IMG/VR virus record: IMGVR_UViG_3300034066_000841
Coordinates: 1-49,034 of that record
Direction: 5' to 3' (one strand)
DNA length: 49,034 nt
Source: a virus
The notes beneath the pieces are model-generated. The model saw nothing but the letters and a program-made list of their open reading frames with translations. It ran no database searches and was not told where the DNA came from. Position numbers and translations under genes: made by a program. The stretch's first letter is position 1. Each line of letters begins with the position of its first letter. Positions 1-5,141 of this stretch are shown here, in pieces.

Positions 1-127
1 CCCGGGCGAACTCGGTGATCGTCATGTCGTAGCCCCAGCAGCTGTAGGCAATCTGGCCAAGCTGGAAGCGGTCGGTGGTGGTGGCGGCGGTGGTCATGAT
101 CGGTCGGGGTGGTGGGGGTCGCCCCCC
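1..127. repeat. Terminal direct repeat, left copy (identical to 48908-49034)
   Basis: Bases 1-127 match 48908-49034 exactly; the match ends where the left copy has a seventh C after the GTCG and the window stops. The left copy holds the first 32 codons (97 down to 1, minus strand) of the gene that is complete at 48651-49004, plus its leader hairpin. A clean 127-base end overlap is typical of a circular contig from a k=127 de Bruijn assembly, so the molecule is probably circular or circularly permuted, with 48,907 unique bases. Confidence 0.95.
114..127 (-). promoter_or_regulatory. GCGA-tetraloop leader hairpin, copy A
   Basis: On the minus strand a 5-bp GGGGG/CCCCC stem is closed by a GCGA loop. 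It sits 17 bases upstream of the ATG at 97 (the gene complete at 48651-49004). Between hairpin and ATG there is CACCCCGA and no Shine-Dalgarno sequence. It belongs to the hairpin family described in the findings. Confidence 0.75.
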
Positions 128-196
128 CTTGACTCCATCAGTATGGCAAGGCGACTGGCCGCGCGGCTGGCCGCTGTCGCAAACCGACACAATCAG
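128..196 (-). promoter_or_regulatory. Conserved early promoter block, copy A
   Basis: Reading leftward: a distal block TGTGTCGGTTTGCGAC (about 193-175), then GGCCAGTCGC, then a CATACT -10-like hexamer at 141-146 and TGATGGAGTCA, leading straight into the leader hairpin. The same order and spacing occur upstream of 950 and 1829. There is no clear -35 TTGACA. It would drive the minus-strand genes that cross the circle junction (48651-49004 and onward). Confidence 0.6.
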
Positions 197-417
197 CGCA
201 GTGTCGGGTTTCGCTGTTCAGCCGTCAGCGATGGGTGGTCGTCCCATCCTTCCTCGGGCTCGCTGCAGCTGGCGTGCTCTTTGGTGAACTGCTCGCCGAG
301 CCACGCGGCCTCGTGCAGTGGAATCGGCAGCTGCAGCTCCTGCTCAGCACCGCACAGCTCGCAGCGGAATCGCGGCGGCTGTGCGCACAGGTCGATCACG
401 CAGTGGTCAGTCGTCAT
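193..417 (-). CDS. Small Cys-containing protein of unknown function
   Basis: A 74-residue product. I chose the ATG at 417 because it overlaps the stop of the upstream gene (ATGA). A CELC pair near residue 20 and a later HASC near residue 50 could bind one zinc ion, with an acidic, polar C-terminus. I do not recognise a family. It is the last gene before promoter block A, in a run of tightly packed minus-strand early genes, so a small host-interaction or regulatory role is possible but unproven. Confidence 0.6.
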   Translation of the reverse strand: MTTDHCVIDLCAQPPRFRCELCGAEQELQLPIPLHEAAWLGEQFTKEHASCSEPEEGWDDHPSLTAEQRNPTLR

Positions 418-683
418 GCTTCCAGGGCTGGCGTCCATACCCGCTCGGCCAGCAGCACCGGCGCCAAGGAGGCCCGGCCCAGGGGAGCCGCTTCTTCTGA
501 CTCGAAGGCCACGTTGTAGCGAACCCGGCAGGTCTTGAGGCCCCAGCCATCGGCGTACAGGGTGACAGTCTTGGCGGTCCGCTTCATCACCACCCAGAAC
601 GTCTCAGCCTGGGCATCGGTGACCCAGCTCATGCGGTAGCAACGGCCGGTCTCAAAAGCAGCAACGGTGGTGGGATAGCTCAT
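414..683 (-). CDS. Small early protein of the W-x-x-D / V-x-KRT type
   Basis: An 89-residue product starting at the ATG at 683. The N-terminal half has G-R-C-Y-R-M-S-W-V-T-D followed by FWVVMKRTAKTVTL. This matches the layout of the protein at 48651-49004 (CWGYDMT, then FARVIKRT and ITLDL), so the two look like distant paralogues. From memory, similar SWGYD...VVKRT proteins are scattered through phages and plasmids with no known function. Its leader carries hairpin 705-720 but no separate promoter block. The stop overlaps the next start (ATGA). Confidence 0.65.
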   Translation of the reverse strand: MSYPTTVAAFETGRCYRMSWVTDAQAETFWVVMKRTAKTVTLYADGWGLKTCRVRYNVAFESEEAAPLGRASLAPVLLAERVWTPALEA

Positions 684-704
684 GGATCTCGGGGTGAAGG
701 TGGT

Positions 705-720
705 GGGGCCTCGCGGCCCC
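705..720 (-). promoter_or_regulatory. GCGA-tetraloop leader hairpin between genes
   Basis: Minus-strand GGGGCC-GCGA-GGCCCC, a perfect 6-bp stem. It is followed by CACCACCTTCACCCCGAG and then the ATG at 683. It lies only 8 bases past the stop of the upstream gene (729-950) and no promoter block precedes it. There is no U-tract, so it does not look like an intrinsic terminator. Confidence 0.75.
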
Positions 721-728
721 GGTTGCAA

Positions 729-950
729 TCAGGCCGCCAAAACCAGCACGGCGCCCCAGCTCTTAAGGTCGGCGCCGATCTTGGCGCGCTGCAGGAAGCT
801 CACTTCCTCGGGCACCTGCACCACCCAGTCCATGCGGGTGATGTCGCCGGCGTGCAGCAGGGTGAAGCCGGCGGGGAAGTGAACTCCAAACCGGGCGGTC
901 ACCAGGTCCTCGGTGAGGCTGGTGACGGTGAAGGTCGTGGTCTTGGCCAT
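729..950 (-). CDS. Hypothetical early protein
   Basis: A 73-residue product from the ATG at 950, preceded by a recognisable GGAG at suitable spacing, which is unusual for this gene block. The sequence alternates beta-like hydrophobic segments (TTTFTVTSLTEDLVTARFGV, then DWVVQVPEEVSFL) and ends in a hydrophobic AVLVLAA tail. I do not recognise a family. It is the first gene after promoter block B and hairpin 970-985. Confidence 0.6.
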   Translation of the reverse strand: MAKTTTFTVTSLTEDLVTARFGVHFPAGFTLLHAGDITRMDWVVQVPEEVSFLQRAKIGADLKSWGAVLVLAA

Positions 951-969
951 CTGAGGCTCCGGGGTGGCG

Positions 970-985
970 GGGGCATCGCTGCCCC
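970..985 (-). promoter_or_regulatory. GCGA-tetraloop leader hairpin, copy B
   Basis: Minus-strand GGGGCA-GCGA-TGCCCC, a perfect 6-bp stem, followed by CCACCCCGGAG and the ATG at 950. It starts 12 bases after the CATACT hexamer, so it would lie at the extreme 5' end of the transcript if that hexamer is the -10. Confidence 0.78.
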
Positions 986-1056
986 TCTGACTCCTTAAGT
1001 ATGCCATGACGACCGGCAGCGTGCGTCGGGTCGCGTCACAAGTCGAAACAATCAGG
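986..1056 (-). promoter_or_regulatory. Conserved early promoter block, copy B
   Basis: Minus strand: TTTCGACTTGTGAC (about 1049-1035), CGCTGCCGGTCG, GGCATACTTAAGGAGTCA. The CATACT hexamer is at 999-1004. The distal block lies 37 bases from the -10-like element, against 36 in copies A and C. It overlaps the end of the gene that stops at 1052. Confidence 0.62.
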
Positions 1057-1234
1057 CCAGCATCCGGCGGACCGTAGTTCGGCTCACGCGGAGGCGCTGC
1101 GCAATCGCAGCCTGGGTCATGCCGCTCCGGCGCCAACGTCGCGCGCGCTGCTGGCGGGATTCGCTCAGCCACAGCAGCACGCCGACCACCACCAGCAGGG
1201 GGAACAGCAGCAGGTAGATCGCGGTCGTCGTCAT
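1052..1234 (-). CDS. Membrane-anchored mini helix-turn-helix protein
   Basis: A 60-residue product from the ATG at 1234 (the stop of the upstream gene overlaps as ATGA). Residues about 4-22 form one strong membrane segment (AIYLLLFPLLVVVGVLLWL). Residues about 38-60 form a resolvase/recombinase-like HTH (MTQAAIAQRLRVSRTTVRRM) after a basic RRWRRSG linker. The whole protein is therefore a membrane anchor plus one HTH. Function unknown; a membrane-tethered DNA-binding or DNA-positioning role is an inference. Its stop abuts promoter block B. Confidence 0.7.
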   Translation of the reverse strand: MTTTAIYLLLFPLLVVVGVLLWLSESRQQRARRWRRSGMTQAAIAQRLRVSRTTVRRMLA

Positions 1235-1545
1235 GCCGCCTCCAGCCACTCTTGATCCACGCGGTAGCCGTCGCGCAGCAGGCGTCGATACAGCTGGCGT
1301 GCCCGGGGCTTCAGCATGGTGCGCTGCTGGCCGTCGTAGCAGACGTGGCGCAGCCGGCCGTCCTCGGATCTGAACAGCGTCTGCCAGGTCACGGTCATGA
1401 CATCGCTCATGTCGTTTGACTCGAACGTGGCGACCCGTTGCGTGATCGTGCCGTCAGTGCCGGCCAGGGGCTCTGGCTCGCACGCCAGCGTGACGCGGGT
1501 CACGTTGTAGTCGCCCCAGCGGCTGCGGAAGGTGATGGCGCCCAT
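1231..1545 (-). CDS. Hypothetical early protein
   Basis: A 104-residue product from the ATG at 1545, which overlaps the previous stop (TGATG). The N-terminal 60 residues look beta-rich (WGDYNVTRVTLACEP, VMTVTWQTLFR); the C-terminal 40 are basic and helical (MLKPRARQLYRRLLRDGYRVDQEWL). I recognise no domain. Second gene of the three-gene run behind promoter block C. Confidence 0.6.
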   Translation of the reverse strand: MGAITFRSRWGDYNVTRVTLACEPEPLAGTDGTITQRVATFESNDMSDVMTVTWQTLFRSEDGRLRHVCYDGQQRTMLKPRARQLYRRLLRDGYRVDQEWLEAA

Positions 1546-1829
1546 CAGAACACCTCCCACAGCTTGTGCTCGCAGTAAGCCTGCTCCATGGCCATGCCCA
1601 CAAAGGTGGCGTCGCCCATGCGCTCGGGCCGGCGCTCGGTGTCTTCCCAGCCGGCCTGGAAGCCGTAAGCGTAGGGAGGGTTGAAGTGGGCCTCGCCCAA
1701 TTCGGCCAGCTCATCGCGCACAGCGCAGCGGCCGCCAACCCAGCGGCACTGGCCGTCGTTGGCGCGGCGGAAGCGCGCGCCGCGGCCATCCATGTAGCCC
1801 TGGTTGAAGCTCCCGCGTGGGGTCTGCAT
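1545..1829 (-). CDS. Hypothetical early protein with GY/GW-DG motifs
   Basis: A 94-residue product from the ATG at 1829. It has GYMDGRG near residue 11 and GFQAGWEDTERRP near residue 57, separated by a segment with two cysteines. The G-Y-x-x-G...G-W pattern is loosely like the ribosome-modulation-factor (RMF)-type small proteins of phages and bacteria, but the similarity is weak and I do not assign that role. First gene behind promoter block C. Confidence 0.6.
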   Translation of the reverse strand: MQTPRGSFNQGYMDGRGARFRRANDGQCRWVGGRCAVRDELAELGEAHFNPPYAYGFQAGWEDTERRPERMGDATFVGMAMEQAYCEHKLWEVF

Positions 1830-1857
1830 TTCAGTCGCGGGCTCTGGCCCGCCGTGT
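1830..1857 (-). promoter_or_regulatory. Second leader hairpin in copy C
   Basis: Minus-strand GCGGGC-CAGA-GCCCGC (1837-1852) between the GCGA hairpin and the ATG at 1829. Here it replaces the ACCCC element seen in the other leaders. No Shine-Dalgarno sequence is visible. Confidence 0.5.
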
Positions 1858-1871
1858 GGGCATCGCTGCCC
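1858..1871 (-). promoter_or_regulatory. GCGA-tetraloop leader hairpin, copy C
   Basis: Minus-strand GGGCA-GCGA-TGCCC, a perfect 5-bp stem, beginning 12 bases after the CATACT hexamer. Confidence 0.75.
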
Positions 1872-1936
1872 TGAACTCCCTCAGTATGGGCTGGCGACTG
1901 GCAGCGTGCACAGTCGCCGTAACAAACCGACATGAA
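1872..1936 (-). promoter_or_regulatory. Conserved early promoter block, copy C
   Basis: Minus strand: CATGTCGGTTTGTTAC (1934-1919), CACGCTGCCAGTCGCC, CCATACTGAGGGAGTTCA; CATACT at 1884-1889. The rest of the 1937-2032 gap up to the stop at 2033 holds no gene that I can support. Confidence 0.62.
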
Positions 1937-2032
1937 TAGGGGCCGGGCCTCCGATACCGCATCTCGGCGAGTCGCACCCCAGGGCGATCGCGGCGGTGCC
2001 CATCCTTACGGGTAGGGCCGACCCGGCTTCCC

Positions 2033-2497
2033 TCAGGGTATGTCACCCATCGGACTGCTCACCACTTCATAGCGATCCAGCAGCCGCCGATACCGCCCAC
2101 TCAGGAAGTTGCGCAGCGTTCCGGGGTGGACCTGCAGACGCTCAGCCCACTCGTTCTGCTGCCCGACGCGGATCATCACCTTCGCCTTCGGCTGCTGCAG
2201 ATCCTTCAGCACCCAACGCGGATAATCACGCTCTGGCCGCGGCTCATCGCCAGGATGCTGTTTGATCCACCAGAGGAACGTCCCGCCAGCGCCATAGCTC
2301 ACGTACTCGATCAGTCCATGCTTCCGCAGGCGCAGCATCGAAGCGTTGATGTTGGATCGGTGCGTGGCGAATCGCTCAGCCACGTCCGTCAGCAGATACC
2401 ACCCGGGCCCGATTGCACTCAGGTGGACCAGGTTCAACACGTCATAGACCCCATAGCGCTCGCGCAGCTGGGTCAGATACTCAGGGTCGGTGATCAT
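2033..2497 (-). CDS. Winged-helix-like DNA-binding protein
   Basis: A 154-residue product from the ATG at 2497. Residues about 33-75 (GWYLLTDVAERFATHRSNINASMLRLRKHGLIEYVSYG, in parts) read as a winged-helix domain: helix, recognition helix, then a beta wing. Residues about 112-140 (EWAERLQVHPGTLRNFLSGRYRR) look like a second HTH. It is a plausible transcription or replication regulator for the early block. I recognise no repressor family. The leader has the extended GCGA hairpin 2515-2540. Confidence 0.65.
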   Translation of the reverse strand: MITDPEYLTQLRERYGVYDVLNLVHLSAIGPGWYLLTDVAERFATHRSNINASMLRLRKHGLIEYVSYGAGGTFLWWIKQHPGDEPRPERDYPRWVLKDLQQPKAKVMIRVGQQNEWAERLQVHPGTLRNFLSGRYRRLLDRYEVVSSPMGDIP

Positions 2498-2514
2498 TAG
2501 GAGTCGGGGTAGAT

Positions 2515-2540
2515 GGGCCCGCCCATCGCTGAACGGGCCC
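2515..2540 (-). promoter_or_regulatory. Extended GCGA-tetraloop leader hairpin
   Basis: Minus-strand GGGCCCG-TTCA-GCGA-TGGG-CGGGCCC: a 7-bp outer stem plus a 4-bp inner stem (two G-U pairs), closed by GCGA. It is followed by CTACCCCGACTCCTA and the ATG at 2497. A weak copy of the early promoter core (GACGGCATACCC, about 2552-2563) lies upstream inside the SSB 3' end. Confidence 0.72.
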
Positions 2541-2547
2541 GGTCATC

Positions 2548-3012
2548 TCAGAAGGGTATGCCGTCATGGTCCGGCGGCACCTGCTGCACAACGACAGCTG
2601 GCGCACTTTGCTGCATTTGCACCGGTGCAGGCGCTGCTGGTGCAGATGCAACAGCCGGCGCTTGCTGGCCGGCGCTGCCGTCCCAGTTCGCGGGCTGCTG
2701 CTGGCGCTCGCCAAACTTCTCGATGTTCTCTGCGGTGAACACCTCGGCGATGCCGGTGCTGCCGTCCCGACGGGTGAAGATTTCAGGCGCCTCCACCCGG
2801 CCGAGCAGCAGCACGCTGTCGCCTTTCTTGACGTAGTTGCCCACGTACTCAGCAGCCTTGCCCCAGACCGCCACCTTCACCCAGCGGGGAGGGGCGTCTT
2901 TCTTGCCTTGCCGCACAGCGATGGTGAAGTTGGCCACCACGCTGCCAGTCTGCAGATACTTCAGCTCTGGGTCCCGGCCGAGGTTGCCGGTGAGTTGTCC
3001 GTTGAAAGCCAT
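2548..3012 (-). CDS. ssb: Single-stranded DNA-binding protein
   Basis: A 154-residue SSB. The N-terminal OB-fold (residues 1-105) begins MAFNGQLTGNLGRDPELKYL and contains WVKVAVWGKAAEYV and GRVEAPEIF. A low-complexity Q/A/P linker follows, then an acidic tip ending DHDGIPF, close to the canonical DDDIPF tip that recruits partner proteins. It protects ssDNA during phage replication and recombination and sits in one transcript with the RecT- and RecE-like genes. Its first 52 bases overlap the end of the small HTH gene 2961-3182. Confidence 0.95.
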   Translation of the reverse strand: MAFNGQLTGNLGRDPELKYLQTGSVVANFTIAVRQGKKDAPPRWVKVAVWGKAAEYVGNYVKKGDSVLLLGRVEAPEIFTRRDGSTGIAEVFTAENIEKFGERQQQPANWDGSAGQQAPAVASAPAAPAPVQMQQSAPAVVVQQVPPDHDGIPF

Positions 3013-3182
3013 TGGGTGTCGAGTCGTTCGAAAGCGGTGATCCCCTCGATGGGGTAGAGAACCCGGGTGCCAACCCTGATGAAGGGCGGCCCTTTGCGCG
3101 CATGGCGCCAGTTCGCCAGCGTCTGATGGTTGAGCCGCCAGCGTTGGGCGAGCTCCTTCGGTGTCAGAAAAGCGTCAGTCAT
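2961..3182 (-). CDS. Small MerR/excisionase-type HTH protein
   Basis: A 73-residue product from the ATG at 3182. Residues about 8-55 (LTPKELAQRWRLNHQTLANWRHARKGPPFIRVG, in parts, then VLYPIEGITAFE) match the compact winged HTH of the HTH_17/AlpA/Xis group: helix-turn-helix, then a wing giving a Y-P-x-E-x-I-x-A-F strand-helix. In phages these act as excisionases or small transcription factors. It lies far from int (43 kb), inside the recombination operon, so its target is open. Confidence 0.8.
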   Translation of the reverse strand: MTDAFLTPKELAQRWRLNHQTLANWRHARKGPPFIRVGTRVLYPIEGITAFERLDTQWLSTDNSPATSAGTQS

Positions 3183-3191
3183 GGGCTGCCC

Positions 3192-3953
3192 TTAGAACGG
3201 ATCCTCTACGTCGACCGTCTCCGCCTGCTGCACGGCCGGCGGTGTTGTTGTTTCTTCGACCCGCACTTCAACCGGCTCAGCATCTGCCTTGCTCAGGATC
3301 TGCTGGTTCAGCTGCTCAACAATGTCGGTAGGTGCCGTCGGGGACTGGTCGATGACCGTGACGGGCTTAACCCCCTGAGATGGGCGAGGTTGCGCTGTCG
3401 CAATCTCGTCATCAGTGCCGAGTCCTAGCAGCACTTCTGGACAGTGCAAGCGGATCAACCATGTTGCCGCTCGATACCGCAGCATCTGCTCAGGCATTGA
3501 GCGATACTTCGGGTTCTTTACCCATCCTTCTGCCTTTGCCGTCTGCATTGAAACGGTGGCTGAGACCTGTTCGCCGGTGACCCTCACAATTCCGTGAGCA
3601 GTCACTTCAAGGTCATCGCCAGCGCCTTTGCTCGACCACGTAATCGGTCCAGCAAACGGTCCGCGCTGATTCGCCAGGCCGATCGCAAAGCTCGCGCTGA
3701 ACCCTGCACGGCCGTTCACTACCTGCAGGTTCTGCAATGCCAGCAGCGGATTTACCTCCAGCTGCTGCGCCATCATCAGCGCCACCATGCAGTCCTCAGG
3801 CTTCCCCTGGAAATGCGGCGGCACCATCCGGCTGGCGCTGAACGCCTTGGCCACGCGCCAGATGTGGTTGAACGCTTCGCCGTCGTGCAGGAACGCCAGC
3901 GGTGCTGGCTGCTGCGCCTGGGTCTGCGTCGATAGTGCGGTTGATTCGGTCAT
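3192..3953 (-). CDS. RecT-like single-strand annealing protein
   Basis: A 253-residue product. Residues about 25-205 show the RecT-family layout: AFSASRMVPPHFQGKPEDC, then ALMMAQQLEVNPLLALQNL, VNGRAGFSASFAIGLAN, and NPKYRSMPEQMLRYRAATWL. The C-terminal 50 residues are disordered and acidic. RecT anneals complementary single strands after a 5'-3' exonuclease has resected the ends. The partner nuclease is encoded two small genes upstream (4199-4996) and SSB two genes downstream, which gives a full recombination module. Confidence 0.88.
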   Translation of the reverse strand: MTESTALSTQTQAQQPAPLAFLHDGEAFNHIWRVAKAFSASRMVPPHFQGKPEDCMVALMMAQQLEVNPLLALQNLQVVNGRAGFSASFAIGLANQRGPFAGPITWSSKGAGDDLEVTAHGIVRVTGEQVSATVSMQTAKAEGWVKNPKYRSMPEQMLRYRAATWLIRLHCPEVLLGLGTDDEIATAQPRPSQGVKPVTVIDQSPTAPTDIVEQLNQQILSKADAEPVEVRVEETTTPPAVQQAETVDVEDPF

Positions 3954-4135
3954 CGGTGAGCTTGGATGAAACGGAACATTCGGTCGATTGCGTCTTGGTC
4001 GGCTTCGCTCAACTCATCCAGGATCTGGATGGTGGCGGCCATGTGCTCTAACGCTTGCAGCGCCTCGATCACAGTCGGCGGCTCAAGGAACTGCAGAGCG
4101 TCAGGCAGCACAGGAGGGGGGCGGGTGTAGTCCAT
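3950..4135 (-). CDS. Hypothetical small protein
   Basis: A 61-residue product from the ATG at 4135. A proline-rich N-terminus (DYTRPPPVLPDALQFLEPP) is followed by an acidic helical region (VIEALQALEHMAATIQILDELSEADQDAI). The start overlaps the 23-codon gene upstream (TGATG) and the stop overlaps the RecT-like start (ATGA). Function unknown. Confidence 0.6.
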   Translation of the reverse strand: MDYTRPPPVLPDALQFLEPPTVIEALQALEHMAATIQILDELSEADQDAIDRMFRFIQAHR

Positions 4136-4206
4136 CACTTCCTCACAGCTAAGTAGGCGATCCCCAGCGCAATCGACCACACCAGCAGCAGGCCGACTTC
4201 AGTCAT
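4135..4206 (-). CDS. 23-residue single-pass membrane peptide
   Basis: This minus-strand frame from the ATG at 4206 encodes a 23-residue peptide: MTEVGLL, a hydrophobic core LLVWSIALGIAYLAV, and a basic RK end. The start overlaps the stop of the RecE-like gene (4199-4201) and the stop overlaps the next ATG (4135), exactly the packing of the genuine genes around it. One membrane helix with a positive C-terminus. Function unknown. Confidence 0.5.
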   Translation of the reverse strand: MTEVGLLLVWSIALGIAYLAVRK

Positions 4207-4996
4207 CGCACCACCGCGGCAGGTCTAGGGGTTGGATCGTGTCGGCGTAGCCCGGCCACTTGCCGCTCGCTTTGCACTCAGCAATCAGCGCCAGGTTTTG
4301 ATCAGCCGCGCGGCCACCGGCGGCCACCATCTCAGGCGTCGCCACATAGACCGCCACCAGGTACGGCGGGGACTTCTCAACTGCCACGAACAGGAACTGC
4401 TCAGCGCCGGTCCCGCGGAGATACCAGTGGCTCTGCACGTGGTAGCGGAACTTGGCCACTGACTGCGCAAAGGTCCGCGCGTCAGCGTGCTCGGTGGTTT
4501 TCACATCAACCACCAGGCGGCCGTCAGCACTGCGCCAGTCCGGGCGGCACTTGCAGTCCTGCTCGGTGGCGTCATCACGCCAGCGCACAGTCTGCTCAAC
4601 CTGGCCCGGCAGCTCCAGCAGGAACCGGCTGGCCGGGTGCTTGTGCACAGCGTCGGCCATGCGCCGCACTGCATCCACGTCGTCCTGCTTGAGCAGGATC
4701 TTGCCCTCAGCCTTGGCTTCCCACTCAGCCCACGCCTTGGTGCCGCGGCGGATCTGCGGTGCCACCACGTACTGCTCATCGAATAGGTGCGGCTCAAGGA
4801 TTGCGGTGTGAGTCGCTGAGCCCAACACCATCGCTGGCGTTGGCTCCTGCTGCACGCGGTTCGGGTCCAGGAATTTCGCCCAGTAGTGCGCCGGGCTCTT
4901 GGCCACCTCATCGAGATGGCTTTTGCCGATCACCATCGTCAGCGCGTGGTACTCGGCGTTGCTCAGGACTTCTTTCCCAGCAACCTCATCTCCCAT
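4199..4996 (-). CDS. RecE/exonuclease VIII-like PD-(D/E)XK nuclease
   Basis: About 265 residues from the ATG at 4996; an in-frame GTG at 5044 and ATGs at 5035 and 5029 are alternatives. I prefer 4996 because the NAEYHAL region then sits near the N-terminus, as in the family. Motifs: KSHLDEVAKSPAHYWAKF, LGSATHTAILEP (helical motif with H), then DCKCRPDWRS and LVVDVKTTEHA, which provide the D...D-x-K nuclease core, and FRYHVQSHWY. It resects dsDNA ends 5'-3' to feed the RecT-like protein. Confidence 0.87.
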   Translation of the reverse strand: MGDEVAGKEVLSNAEYHALTMVIGKSHLDEVAKSPAHYWAKFLDPNRVQQEPTPAMVLGSATHTAILEPHLFDEQYVVAPQIRRGTKAWAEWEAKAEGKILLKQDDVDAVRRMADAVHKHPASRFLLELPGQVEQTVRWRDDATEQDCKCRPDWRSADGRLVVDVKTTEHADARTFAQSVAKFRYHVQSHWYLRGTGAEQFLFVAVEKSPPYLVAVYVATPEMVAAGGRAADQNLALIAECKASGKWPGYADTIQPLDLPRWCDD

Positions 4997-5044
4997 ACTC
5001 AGGCATCCTTCGGGGCACTGGCCGACCATAGACATTCCCTGCAC

Positions 5045-5141
5045 GTCCCGCCCCGTCCTGTTGCATAACTTCGCAACCTATTGATTCTGCACACCTTTTG
5101 CCCTTAAGTAACCACTCAGTCAAGGCGTAACTCTTTCACCC
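5045..5141. promoter_or_regulatory. Divergent promoter region between recombination and replication operons
   Basis: This AT-richer gap separates the minus-strand RecE-like gene from the plus-strand helicase. On the plus strand TTGATT, a 17-base spacer and TTAAGT form a plausible sigma-70 pair. No GCGA hairpin is present. Assignment rests on position and weak hexamer similarity. Confidence 0.4.

Noticed and set aside
114-127. GCGA hairpins as rho-independent terminators
   Set aside because: None of the eight has a T-run on the minus strand. They precede start codons at short range, and those at 42264, 43908 and 9532 show what real terminators look like here.
1831-2046. Open frame of 71 codons on the minus strand
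   Set aside because: It runs through promoter block C and the hairpin, whose conservation is nucleotide-level, and ends inside the next gene.
2028-2050. A sixth copy of the early promoter core (GACATACCCTGAGGG)
   Set aside because: Only the CATAC-CTGAGGG part matches; the GCCAGTCGC core and the GCGA hairpin are missing.
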